Positions 1-10,715 of a DNA stretch of 64,000 bases are shown here, piece after piece (position 1 is the first letter of the stretch; every line of letters starts with the position of its first letter). Source of the DNA: Pyrrhosoma nymphula (taxonomy: Eukaryota > Arthropoda > Insecta > Odonata > Coenagrionidae); assembly GCA_963573305.1 (NCBI GenBank), contig OY754331.1, positions 93,053,434 to 93,117,433 on the forward strand, read 5' to 3'. Below the pieces are notes generated by a model. It was given only the letters and a program-made list of their open reading frames with translations. It ran no database searches and was not told where the DNA came from. The position numbers were made by a program, and so were the translations under genes.

Positions 1-470
1 TTGATCTAAAAAGGCTCGATGCAACATCTGTTGAGAATAATCAACATTTAAAGCCAAATCGCGAAAAGTGTAATCCGCATTCGCTGCTCGAGGTCAGCCA
101 TTCCGAAAATCGCAGAAAGGCGAAAGCACCACTGTATAAAAAAACATTAAACTTCAACTCAGTGTTGCGCCCACTTAGAACACTAATTTTCAAACGAATT
201 ACTATAATACACTACATGGTAGGAGTTCCTATTCCCACCGGTGCGTATGTTATAGCAGAAATTCCGGAACTTTTAGTACCTATTAGCAATCTGTGCACCT
301 ACTTTTCGCCAACATCATGAAATCCGCAATTTTTGCATACATTGTGGCAAGGGTGGCCATTTTAGAGGGATTATTGCGGAAAAATAAGTAGGTAAACGGG
401 TTTGGGCATACATTTGGAATGCGAAAAATTAAGGCGTCTAAGCCCATTCTACAACCAACTTTAACCCGGC
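1..470. other. No recognisable gene, left edge
   Basis: AT-rich DNA with no open frame of note and no repeat that I can match elsewhere in the window. It ends at the TTAA that borders the decayed piggyBac element. Confidence 0.6.
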
Positions 471-876
471 GTTAGTCGCGCCTCCCTTTGTCACACCATG
501 GGTCGCGCTATGGTCGATTCTCCGTATTGCGAGCGCGTATTTGGGGACAGAGATTGTATTTTTTGTGTTTCGTGGTTTGGATCAGTAAATATGTTTTCTG
601 TTAAATAATTTGATTTTCTATTCCATTTTCTGCACCAATTTTGAGGCTTTTAGAGAAATGTTTCCTCCAGTGTTGAGCTCTATTTTTTGGACTTAATAAT
701 TGACAATCCTTGAACTGCTAAATGGTGCGTGCATTTGGATATATGAAACAAGTCCAACTTTTTTAACAGTTTGAATTCATATGAATGTCGTGATGATTTG
801 GAATTAACCGATTTGGCGATCATCACTAACCCTGAGAAAAATTAGGCTTTTTATTTTGTTGTTTTTTTTAGGAAAA

Positions 877-1002
877 CGAGACGAGACGAGAGTCTCGCAC
901 GAGACTCGAGACCGAGACGAGACTGATGTTCACGAGACGAGACCAGAGTTTGGAAAACGAGACTGATACGAGACTGACCCTAAGTCTCGTCTCGTCGCAA
1001 CA
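877..1002. repeat. GAGAC-rich degenerate tandem repeat
   Basis: About 125 bp made almost only of GAGAC/GAGACT words, switching to the complementary GTCTC words at the right end before GTCGCAACAC. A related block lies at 52726-52792 in the opposite orientation, with the same GTTGC boundary word. Confidence 0.7.
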
Positions 1003-1051
1003 CTTTGGACGAGTGAATAAATTTTCAAACCGTAATGGGCCGGTTTGTTTC

Positions 1052-1990
1052 TCATATAAACTCTAAATGCACAAGCCCTCTGAAGCTCTCCAGAATCTCG
1101 TCAATCGTTGCATATTGACTTATTGTTAAATTATTTTTACAAGCAGAGACAAAATCTGTGAATATTTCCCGAACTGGGACCAGCTTGTCGAGCCTTTTTC
1201 GTGTCGCTCGATCTCTTATGTTATCGAATCTGAGACATTGCAAGAGAAAACGCGACCTATGGTTGGAAATAGTGGCAGGGAATACGCCAGCAACAGTTCT
1301 AACTGAACTGACCAAATCGTCGATATTTTGATGAGAATTTTTCACGCCCCCTGCTATGTACAGTAAGCCAAAAGGTGCACGTATTTCTTTGACTGAAGTT
1401 TCTCTAGCGTCCCTCTCCCTAAAAAATTTACTTTTAATACACTGAATAAGTATATAAAAATAAGTTTGTGTATTGTGTGATATGTTCGAACATCTCATCA
1501 GAAAAAAACAATGACCAACAATCTAAAGATGTTTTTGCGCTTTTGGCTGAGGCACGAACTCCAGGCAAACGAGTTACAATGTTGTGAGCTCGAGTTCTTG
1601 TACTTGAAGGGGACTTAGTGAACCATTTGGTCTTTTTATGCCTACCTAGGTAAAATGCGCAGTATCCTCTTTTTCATCTTCGAGTTCTTGTACTTGAAGG
1701 GGGCTCAGTGGACCATTTGGTCTTTTTATCCCTACCTAGGTAAAAATGCGCAGTATCCTCTCTTCCTCTACGGGTGGGAGGTTTTTACCACTCTGTTCGT
1801 TGTCAGAATTGTGATTGGAGTCATGCACTTCATCGGAATCACTGCCATCGTCCTCGTCAAATTCTGGCACTTCCTTATCGGGGATAGACCGACACATTGC
1901 AAAACTTCTCGCCTAATTTTCCTCGTTCGGATCCATCTGGGTTTCTTAGGATACAATTTCCCTGGAGAAATAAAATTTTCAGTCAAATAA
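1052..1990 (-). pseudogene. piggyBac-like transposase, N-terminal half, broken
   Basis: The minus strand reads as the first half of a piggyBac-family DDE transposase, the enzyme that cuts the element out and inserts it at TTAA. From high to low coordinates there is an acidic N-terminal stretch (about 1800-1875, EFDEDDGSDSDEVHDSN), a block reading TKW-PPSSTRTRAHNIVT (about 1590-1720), WSLFFSDEM (about 1495-1520), and an open segment at 1052-1498 with GLLYIAG, RFLLQCLRFD and DKLVPVREIF. This ends at TIDEILESFRG, the motif holding the first catalytic Asp. The rest of the catalytic domain (second and third Asp) and the Cys-rich C-terminus are missing. Frames shift several times, and a 91-bp unit (1590-1680) is repeated at 1681-1768. 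It differs from the intact piggyBac at 42.5 kb, so it is a second, older family. Family call is confident; exact breakpoints are not. Confidence 0.8.
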
Positions 1991-2440
1991 ACCCGGTACA
2001 GTAAAACTTTAGTTATTCATAAACTTGGCTTTCACTAAAATGTTTGTAGTAGAAATAGCTTAAATTTTTCGATCCAAGTTAAAACCTTTATCTTCACCGG
2101 ATTTTTCTCACTTATGCACGTCTAGGTTCCTTAGGAAAACTCCAGTTAACATTAGGAATATTTTGCTTGTAAAAATGTAATATTTGTTCAAATTACGCCA
2201 GTGACCCTATATTTAATACATTAAAGACAGTGATTCCGATGAAGTGCATGACTCCAATCACAATTCTGACAACGAACAGAGTGGTAAAAACCTCCCACCC
2301 GTAGATGGAAGAGAGGATACTGCGCATTTTTACCTAGGTAGGGATAAAAAGACCAAATGGTCCACCAAGCCCCCTTCAAGTACAAGAACTCGAAGATGAA
2401 AAAGAGGATACTGCGCATTTTACCTAGGTAGGCATAAAAA
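1627..2440. repeat. Inverted duplication of piggyBac 5' region
   Basis: The segment at 1627-1850 reappears inverted at 2227-2440 with a few differences, separated by about 375 bp. Both arms carry the coding stretch for the acidic transposase N-terminus and the word CCTACCTAGGTA. The arms could fold into a long hairpin. Confidence 0.8.
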
Positions 2441-2920
2441 GACCAATAAAGTGGTTGTACCAAAAGAATTTAATCAAATACCATATAGTATAAGTACATT
2501 AACTACAAGAAATGAAGTTAAGGTTAAAATTAAAAAATGGTTGCTAGAAGATCAAAATGATGGGTAATAGAAACCGTGTAATCATGTATTATATTGTTTA
2601 CTAAAAGCTTCATAAAGATACTGGATATTTGAATAGATATATAAAAATGTGTTGTGTGTCCATTTGTACTTTACTGAATTTCATTGAGTATTTATGTGTA
2701 AATATATATATGTTATGTAAACAGGGAAAAATGTATGTATATATAAAGGTGTCGTTGCCATATATTTTTTTATGATGTCGTGGAACCCGCTGACAAGTCC
2801 TTGAGACTTAGCGGGGCCTAAAGTGTTTTTGTGAATAGTATTAATATGTATAAAAAAATGTAATTATTTTTATGAATCGTAATAAATGAAATATCAGTAA
2901 ATAAATTAAAAAAAAAAAAG
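2441..2920 (+). mobile_element. Non-LTR retrotransposon 3' end with poly(A)
   Basis: A short open stretch (about 2448-2565) reads PKEFNQIPYSIS...KVKIKKWLLEDQNDG then stop. This resembles the extreme C-terminus of LINE reverse transcriptase proteins (a Pro-rich word followed by a Lys-rich FK-LK-WL motif). It is followed by about 340 bp of AT-rich 3' UTR, a GC hairpin region near 2790-2818 (CCCGCT...AGCGGG), and an A-run at 2908-2920. It abuts the inverted duplication inside the old piggyBac, so it probably inserted there. The LINE clade cannot be decided from this tail. Confidence 0.5.
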
Positions 2921-3259
2921 GTTTATCAACAGGTTAAGAGTATTATAGTAATAATGCTACTCACAGTTTAAAATATATTTCTTGACTATTTCCGCCAACG
3001 CCGTTGCTCGCGCTATGGCCAAAATTACCGATGGAGTATCGTCAGTTGTCGCGCTATGATCTAAAACCACCGAACTAAATGTATGAGCGCTTTACTCGCC
3101 ACATCCAAGGAGTGAATGGAGCGTGGATGTTGTGATACAAAGTAATTAGTATGTGCAAGGAATACTTGGAAAATTAACCGGATTCGCGAAGTCCTCGTAG
3201 AATGGATCACATTCTTACAAAAAGTACGGGGAAAAAACCATAGCGCGACCAACGCCGGG

Positions 3260-5133
3260 TATGGACTTCAGATATGATGCTGGTAGATACATAATTTGCC
3301 GTTGAAATCACCTTTTATAAGGAACAGTTTTCTTGTTGGATAGGGCCCTGGACTTGACAATACACTAGAGGATTTTAGCTTACTTCCATTTAACCCTACT
3401 TTAATTGGTAGATTACCTAATAACAAAATTTAAAAAAAAAATAAGGGAGTAACAGATTGGAATAAATGAGACAGTGAGTGTGTGGAGGCCATTACCAACA
3501 CTTTATAGAAGGCTGAAAGGACTGTGTCCGGGAGGTACTTACCACCATCATATAAGAAAAATAATGGACGCACCGGGTTTGTCATGAAGTTTCCTATTTC
3601 TGGGATCTCGACTGCAATGTGTCAGCCATTTTCCTGTGAGGAGTTGGTTTTTTATCATTCCTTAATTTCCATTTAGACTATTTTGTAATAATAATAAAGT
3701 TGGGTGTAAAAGATACCCGTTGGCGTTATTGTTGCTGGACCAGAACTATGTTACGGCAATCTTTTTTGATCTAAGAAACATAACGAGTTCGATGGGCCTT
3801 TGTGCTAAAATTAGGCATCTATTTGAGTTGATTACCTACATGATACAAATTTAGTTTTCCAATGAGCGTTGTATATCTATTAAAAGCAGTCAAGGAGGGG
3901 GTACACAAATATTGTCAGAAAACAGAAAAATGGAGTAAAAATACGCATTAATGAGGCAGTGTTATACATTGTTGCCATTAACAAGTCTTACTCAAACACT
4001 AAAAAGGGGCAATTTCTCGTAGTTTTTAGAACTTAAAATAAGTAGATATAATGAACAATATTTGATGTTCAAATATATGTCATTCATATACCTCTCCTTA
4101 ATTACCCTTTATCGCTATACGATTCGTGTTAGAGGGGGAAATATTGCGATAAAAATGCTACTAGATGCATTGGACAATTGATATATTTTACTGAATTTAT
4201 TTTTTTTAATTAAGTAATTCGTATTTTTTTAAATAAGAAAAACCCGCAAAAATGTTATTTAGTCATTTGTAATTTAACTACTAGATATTATTCATATGCA
4301 TAGTTAGATACCCTAACAATGGAAATTTTGAATGACCCTATTCTTTCGATTCATTTTTGAGGGGAAATATTCCAATAAAAATGCTACTAGATGTATTGAA
4401 CAATATTTTGTGTTTAAAAATATGCTATTCAAGGACGTCTCATTAATCACCCGTATTCTCTTTTATTTACGTATTTATGGTATATGTGTCTTTAATATTT
4501 TTCTTTAAGCTCTTAAAAATGTTTTTTCTCCAGTAGATTTTCAAGTTTTGTTATGCTTTGGGTTCGGTGATGAACGATTCTGTAAAATGCTATCAGTAAC
4601 GTCGCATTGAGTGGCAGCGGAGAAAGATAGATTTACATTTGTGCAGTAGAAAGAAATAAGGATGGAAGTCTAAATTTCTTCTTATAAATGATGCTTAAAG
4701 TGAGATTAATAAAAATGTAACCCTAAATGCTGCTCTCTAGTGGAAAATACTGAAGCTAGACTCACGCCACTCATGCACAAAACATAATACGGGTATAGTA
4801 ATTTTCTGCGCACCTAAAATACATATGGCAAAAAACTGACTCTCATAACTTTTGATCTGGACGGCACATTTATTTTATTCGTTTCGAGCAATTTTATTAA
4901 AAGATTTTCGGACATGAATTATTTTGGTTATTGCAACGTGTTGCATTAATTCCTTGACATTTTAGCAAAACTTATCCCATACATTTTGTGCATTCGTTTG
5001 AATTTTAATCGTGCCAGGAATTTATGACCGTTACCCCGTTGTTTGGGTATTTCTATCTCCTGCCTTCTCCACTCAAGGTGTAATATGTGTGCTCGTAATT
5101 TAAACTTGCAAACCCGCTTTCATGGATTTATTT
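3260..5133. other. AT-rich DNA with one diverged duplication
   Basis: No gene is visible. A segment near 4050-4160 (GAACAATATTT...ATTACCC and AAAAATGCTACTAGATG) recurs in diverged form near 4360-4470, suggesting an old tandem duplication. Near 4720-4830 a stretch weakly resembles the interior of the TTAA-flanked MITE that follows. Confidence 0.5.
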
Positions 5134-5137
5134 TTAA

Positions 5138-5971
5138 GGTAGTTTGAGTGATATATCTATTCACTTAGAATTTGATGAATTTGGCGTCATTTTAAAGAAA
5201 AGACTCCCATCTTTCCAATGATATCAAAATATTAACCCCTTGCCGTACTACTTTTCGAGCAATTTTCCTATAAATATTAGCTGTTTTACATGGGATAGAT
5301 TACGGCTGTGCGCTCTAGAGGGAGAATATTGAAAAAAAATTAGGAACTTCCAGCATCTAGATTTCAACAAAGAGCTAACGGAGTGTAGTTTGTATGTTTT
5401 CTCAACTATTAATAAAAATTAATCAACTGCACCGCAGTAATGTTTACAGAACCTCCAAAAGCCTTCTATTGTGAAGGCGATTTCACCGTACGGTGTGAAA
5501 ACATGAGTCAAGCCAAGACTTATGTTGATTTTTTTATTTAATTTTCCTATAAATATTAGCTGTTTTACATGGGATAGATTACGGCTGTGCGCTCTAGAGG
5601 GAGAATATTGAAAAAAAATTAGGAACTTCCAGCATCTAGATTTCAACAAAGAGCTAACGGAGTGTAGTTTGTATGTTTTCTCAACTATTAATAAAAATTA
5701 ATCAACTGCACCGCAGTAATGTTTACAGAACCTCCAAAAGCCTTCTATTGTGAAGGCGATTTCACCGTACGGTGTGAAAACATGAGTCAAGCCAAGACTT
5801 ATGTTGATTTTTTTATTTAATTACTGAGACTTTTAATGTCATATATTACTCTATGTTTACACCAGTAATATTACAATGTTTACTTCATACTTCTTACAGA
5901 CGCTGCAATTAAAAAATAAAATTCGAAGATGGTCTCCATTATGACTAGTATACTTTGTCGCTCAAACTACC
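5138..5971 (+). mobile_element. TTAA-flanked MITE, copy A
   Basis: Terminal repeats are GGTAGTTTGAGTGA on the left (5138) and the inverse of GGTAGTTTGAGCGA on the right, ending at 5971. The left flank is TTAA (5134-5137); the right flank is TTTC, probably a mutated TTAA. It has no coding capacity. Interior words shared with copies B (21341-22225) and C (37203-37753) include TTACGGCTGTGCGCTC, ACCGCAGTA and GGTCTCCATTATGACTAG. Without its internal 279-bp duplication it would be 555 bp, close to copy C (551 bp). TTAA target choice points to mobilisation by a piggyBac-type enzyme; that is inference. Confidence 0.8.
5261..5818 (+). repeat. Exact 279-bp tandem duplication
   Basis: Positions 5261-5539 and 5540-5818 read identically by eye over 279 bp, head to tail, inside MITE copy A. 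Copies B and C have this segment only once. It is either a very recent unequal event or an assembly artefact. Confidence 0.9.
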
Positions 5972-6084
5972 TTTCATGATTTCCAACCGCGCAGCTTCGT
6001 TTATATTATCGAGCGATGAGTTACATTAAACAGGGTACCACTTTTCCTTGAAATGAAAGTTATCTGCACTTAGAATCACGCACA

Positions 6085-6480
6085 TAAATCATGCGGCGGC
6101 GAGAGATTCAACAAAGGTCCCAGACCGACCTTTCAGACCGCGTGAGGCGACCTTTCCTCTCTCACCAACCCCCCTCCCACCCTACTCCAAGCCCTCGCCC
6201 ACGGCAGACAGCCGCCGCCCCCCTGGGACTGGGGGCGGCGGATGGGAAGGGGGGCGTCGTGTGCCGAGCGGGTGGGCGGTTGACTCGGAGAGAGATGCTT
6301 TCCTTTCCCCATTTTGGCACAAAACCGGTCGCCATTAGAGGGCGGCGGGGCTCTTTTTAAGGCGCTCTCCATCCACCCCCAGTGACGGAGAAAGGGGCCA
6401 GACCGACTCCGTGACCATGTAAGTGGGCGCGCGCTTCATGTGTACCGTACGAGTGGGGATAGGCGAATGCGGTCGTGCGT
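6085..6480. other. GC-rich island, possible promoter
   Basis: This is a CpG- and GC-rich patch in AT-rich surroundings, with runs such as CCGCCGCC and GGGCGGCGG. A good 5' splice donor word GTAAGT occurs at about 6419 just after ACCAT. Open frames here are compositional and overlap on both strands, so I do not call a protein. It could be the promoter or first exon of a host gene with long introns. Confidence 0.3.
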
Positions 6481-6684
6481 GCAGAGTAGAAGCCCCTGCC
6501 CGTTGTAATAGCATCCTCGGATGATCGCCAAGAGGACCTTCAACAAGGACACGGTTATGTCCTTGTTCTTACGAGGAAGAGGAGTTTAATGCATCATCTT
6601 AACCTCGTCGGGATCATTAAGTTAATGTCACATGGCCAAATTTTTTTTTTACTAAAAACTGACTAAATGGTTTTGAGTATCGTG

Positions 6685-6945
6685 AGACAGCCAAGTAGGT
6701 TGAAAATTCAATTCGACCGCGAGAGTGTCATAAATCAATTGATTGGTAATTTGAAAAAAGTAAAATTTTCATCTAATTCTGCCTGTCACATGATGCTCAG
6801 ACTCGTTTTAATTAAACTATTGGGCAAATTTTTCGCGAAATTGTGTGAAATCCGCAGTGAAAAATCAATCGTGAGGACTAGGACTTGAACACAGGTCTCA
6901 CGAATCCGCGCTGAGTGCTTTTCCTCACCGCAATTGCATCCTGAG
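6685..6945 (-). mobile_element. tRNA-derived SINE relic
   Basis: The minus strand from about 6945 downward carries a tRNA-like head: an A-box-like stretch GCGGTGAGGAAAAGCACTC, then a B-box-like GTGTTCAAGTCC at about 6888-6899, the two halves of an internal pol III promoter. A body of about 180 bp with no coding follows. The ends are not defined and no target duplication is visible. An old SINE fits best. Confidence 0.4.
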
Positions 6946-7009
6946 TAGCTCTCCCCTTCCTGAACCCAAACTTGCCATCGCCCAATTATTAATTTTCCCT
7001 ACTCTCCAA

Positions 7010-8190
7010 CCTTTTATTAATTTATCGAAGCAATATTTTTATAGTGTGTGAAGTCAAACTAATTGTTAGGTGCTCCTCCCATTCTGACACTTTCTTCTTC
7101 TTCAGGATAGATTTCAAGGCTGTCTTTACGGAATTCTCTGGCCAAACTCCTTTCACGTAGACCCTACGAATACCGGTAAGTTCGAAAAAAGACCGGCTTT
7201 CCTTAAGACCATATTTTTTATTAACTCCGAAAGTATTTTTTTCCATTCCACAGAATTTCTTTCCTTCATATGTCGTAATGTTTTCCTTATTTCGCTGTCG
7301 AGTATTTCTTGTTCGAGGTTATCGTTATATCTTGTTTTCCCATTATCTATATGTAGGGTTATAGGTCTACTACCGCTTTCGTATGCTCTTCCACGTAATA
7401 TTTCCATTTATCCAGTATGTATTTTAGTTTTATCAGTATATTCCATATTTTTTCCTTACCCTTTGGTTTTCCCTCTCTTACCGCCAGATAATATTTTTTA
7501 CTTTATCGTACTTGCTATATTTTTTCTTTAGCTCTTTCTACATCTTTTCCAATTCTTCACATTGTCCTTTACACTAGTTCTCCTTCGCTCGTTTGATTAC
7601 TCGCCGGAGTTTATTATTTAATTCCTTATACTTCCTTGGAGACTTGGTTTTCGGTTCTTCCTCCGCGTCTATCCATCTTCTTCTGGACAATATTTCGCCG
7701 GCGCGCCTGCCCGAACGCCGCGGCGTTCCAGCTGGCCTCTTCAGGTCCGCTGAAGTGAGGAAGCCACCTGGAACGCCGGAGAAATATTGTCCAGAAGAAA
7801 ATGGATAGACGCGGAGGAAGAACCGAAAACCAAGTTTCTCCAAGCCAAAGACTCCGCGAAAGCCTTCACGAAATAACCTTATACTTCCTCTTGTCTAGGT
7901 TGGTGTTGCCGTTTTTCCTCATCCTTCTCTCTTCTATATTCCTAAACATTTCTTCTTTGACCGATTGCTTTTTTATGCTTCTCGTTTCAATTTTTTCTCT
8001 GCCACTCTTACTATGACTGCTTTGATACTTTTCCATTTTTCTTTGATTGTTCCCATCTCCTGTGCTTCACTTATTTGTCATTTTCCATTAACTCCTGGTA
8101 TTCCCTCCTTTTCAACTCTTTTAATGCTTCCAAATTTTACCTCTTCATTCTCCAACTTTTACAAAGCCTTTAGAATCTAACATCACATTT
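7010..8190 (-). pseudogene. Non-LTR retrotransposon, linker and RT start, broken
   Basis: The minus strand reads in pieces as the part of a LINE pol protein between endonuclease and reverse transcriptase. From high to low coordinates: a basic linker near 7950-8100 (WEQSKKNGKVSKQS), RRRWIDAEEEPKTKSPRKYK (7574-7690), an open piece at 7153-7407 with LEQEILDSEIRKTLRHMKE, and a further piece at 7022-7150 reading GVWPENSVKTALKSILKKKK then EEHLTISLTSHTIKILLR. The last motif is the start of the RT domain in many LINEs (WPxDF...P-KK...C-EYRTISL-SH-SKILL). Catalytic YADD and the C-terminus are absent. Frames shift repeatedly, and a palindrome interrupts the linker. The clade is unresolved. Confidence 0.65.
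7635..7844. repeat. 210-bp palindrome inside LINE relic
   Basis: Arms at 7635-7701 and 7776-7844 are near-perfect inverse copies (CTTGGAGA...GACAATATTTC...CCGG). The centre (7702-7775) is itself partly self-complementary around GGCGTTCCAGCTGGC. The arms carry the coding sequence WIDAEEEPKTKSP in both orientations, so this is an inverted duplication of LINE sequence. Confidence 0.85.
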
Positions 8191-10320
8191 CATTGTTACT
8201 AAATTATGATACGAGTATCCTTCCGCCCCAGGAAAGCGTAAATTTTCTCACTTTTCCTAAGCCCCTGACGTATCATGATTTAATCAATTTGATATCTCTC
8301 TTTATGCCCCGGCATTTTCGATGTGTGCCTACGCCTGGCGTTTTACGTAAACCAAATTGTTATTTCTTCTTATTTATGTCTTCTACGAAATTCACCTGCC
8401 TTTTCACCGCGGTCATATCGGCTTTATGTACACTCTTACGAGATATCATGGAGTTTGCTATAATCTTCTGGTAAAGTACACAACCTCTTCAGTATTCTTG
8501 GCTGTCACGAAATTGCTCAACAGTATCCGAAGAGCTTCACTGTCACGCTTTGTTTTCAGCCAAAAGTGCAGTGTAATAGCTTTATCATTCCTATTATCCC
8601 TTAAGGTATGCACGCAAATAAGTTTCAATACAAAATATTTCTTGTTGTATCGATAAAGTCTAGAGTCATTATTTTTCGTAATATGGGCAGAAAGTTAAAA
8701 AAAGCACATTTTTCATTTTAGTGTAAAAATTTTGATTTATATCAACAAAATTGATTATTTTAAACATGCATTTGAATATGAGTATTCCAAAGCCACTGAT
8801 GAAATGATTTATCATTTTAATATTTTTATTCTCTGCTGTCCTCAGCCAGCCTGCATGATCATTTCCTTTTAACATCATTATTTAACTTCTCTCATTACCT
8901 TTGTTATATGATAAGCTTATGATTAGTGGTGCTTTTCAGTGGCTGTCGAAACATTATACCTTCCATGTAATACTTCCTGAGTCTAATATTTCATAGCAAT
9001 TTCCCAAACATATAGTCCCTTATAAACCTCAAAACTTTCCATAGATACATTTCTTATGTCATTTCTAAGTGCGAAAAATATCCCATCTAAAACGTGATTG
9101 AAAATTTGAAATATTGATGATTTAACATGAGGCGTAAATGCCTTGGCATAAGTTTCTATTCCATGTTTATGATGCGGTTTCCAAGTAAATAAGTTCTATT
9201 GTTGAAGTAGGGGAAAAATTTAAGATTTTGGAGCTAAAACCAAAACTTTTAGGAAAATAATCAGCGCATACGAAAATCGAATGGAAGAATTTAAAACGGT
9301 GTTCTTTCAGTCATCTGATAACAAACATTTCAAATCTAAATCATGAGTGTAAGAACTTTAAAAAAGCAAAGAAAGAAACCTCTACACCGATCCTATGCTT
9401 TTCGTATGGAAGTGAAGGCCCAAAAGGTCCACCCACACAGGGGTCTTTTTTGCATAGCCTATCTTGGTTCCAGTGCTCTCATATATCTAGGTACCAAATT
9501 TCATGGTAATCGCTTCAGCCGTATGGATGTTTTTCTGGAACATGTATACATACATTGAGTTTTATTTTTAATATATGATTTTCACTTGTTATTGACGGTT
9601 TTCATGCTCACCGTAGTGGATATTACTCACTTATAGAAAGTTTTAGAATTATATTTTTCAAATCTTTGATACCTATCATCCAAAAAATGTGTGACTACTT
9701 TCTATGTTACCCCAACTCTTTTCATACTCATTCTAACAACATTTGCTGCTTTGCATTTTCAAAAGAAATGGGATTCAATGAACGCTCTTCCCTTAGTAAC
9801 GGCTGAGAAAGAAAAGATAAGCAACTAACTGGTTCAGACGCCGCGCCGCCTTAAGCAAGTTCCTACAGATTATCCCACATTTTCCGATAATCTTAATCCC
9901 TATTACATTGAAAAGTATATTTATGAGGTTAAGGGGATAGATGGAAGAAGGGACTTTTAAAGTCACAATTTCGTCCCAATGAAGACGGTTATCTATCTAT
10001 CTATATTCTCCCGTGTCCTGAGTTACTGAGTGTTTATCTAATAAACTAGGAATTCGTTTTTTTATAATGTTTTGCTCCTAACCAGCCGTAAGTTTCTTCT
10101 TAAGTTAATTTATAATTATCATCATATGTGTTATATGATGCAAACTCCTGACTCCAGTTTATACATTTATCACACACAATTTGGAATGAAATTTTAAATG
10201 TGCATGTCGGAACGTATTAAATTGTTTCAACGCATGGCAGTAACTAATTGAAAGTTGAATATTCCCTTTATAACTTAATTTTATCGCTTTAGTTGTGAAT
10301 TTTTTGTAATGGAGGTAGGC
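8191..10320. other. No gene; one common insect-type repeat phrase
   Basis: AT-rich, short frames only. At 9410-9560 a phrase reading GTACCAAATTTCATGGTAAT then GCTTCAGCCGTATGG resembles the widely dispersed 'consider the type of the input, a query sequence' style UTR/transposon motif seen across insect genomes. I cannot assign it to a family. Confidence 0.4.
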
Positions 10321-10322
10321 AT

Positions 10323-10715
10323 TCATTTATAAACGGTGAATTTTAGAGCAACTAAAAATTCCCCAGCAAGCACGGAATATGAAATAAAGATTTGCATTGC
10401 TCTGGCGAATCCTACTCCGCTTTCCGCTACCAGACACACTTCCTGCGATGTGAATGAATTCCAATGATTGCTGTTTGTATTCACTACGTTGAGGGATCCA
10501 TTCACACTTCCATTTCTATCCTTAACCCAATATTCACTAGTTCGGTTAGGTACTTCCCACGCTCTCTTTATCCACGAAATATTTACATCAAGAGGAAGAG
10601 TAAGGGAAATATGCTCGCTTTTTATTGCGAACAAAATGTAATGAATATTTTTGTATTCATTGTCGTCATGTTGACAATTATTCCCTTCATCCATTGTTCG
10701 TTTGACTGCTCTCAC
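10323..10715 (-). other. Unassigned 130-codon open frame
   Basis: One uninterrupted minus-strand frame starts at an ATG (10713-10715) and ends with a stop at 10323. Composition is mixed and not low-complexity (SWIKRAWEVPNRTSEYW, VAESGVGFARAMQ), but I recognise no domain, signal peptide or membrane segment. It stands alone, with no neighbouring gene and no clear promoter or polyadenylation context. It could be a chance frame, a single exon or a relic of a transposon protein. Confidence 0.15.

Larger units (their letters stand above)
471..3259 (-). mobile_element. Decayed piggyBac-like element
   Basis: The left border is TTAA (471-474) followed by CCCGGCGTTAGTCGCGC (475-491). The right border carries the inverted counterpart GCGCGACCAACGCCGGG (3243-3259), a 17-bp terminal repeat with one mismatch. 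The right TTAA is lost (TATG). A motif around TCGCGCTATG recurs near both ends (about 508, 3008 and 3049, and inverted at 3239), as subterminal transposase sites do. Inside lie a broken piggyBac transposase on the minus strand, an inverted duplication of its 5' part, a GAGAC-rich block and an inserted LINE 3' end. No intact frame remains, so it should not move by itself. The outer boundaries are inferred from the terminal repeats and are less certain than the transposase match. Confidence 0.68.
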
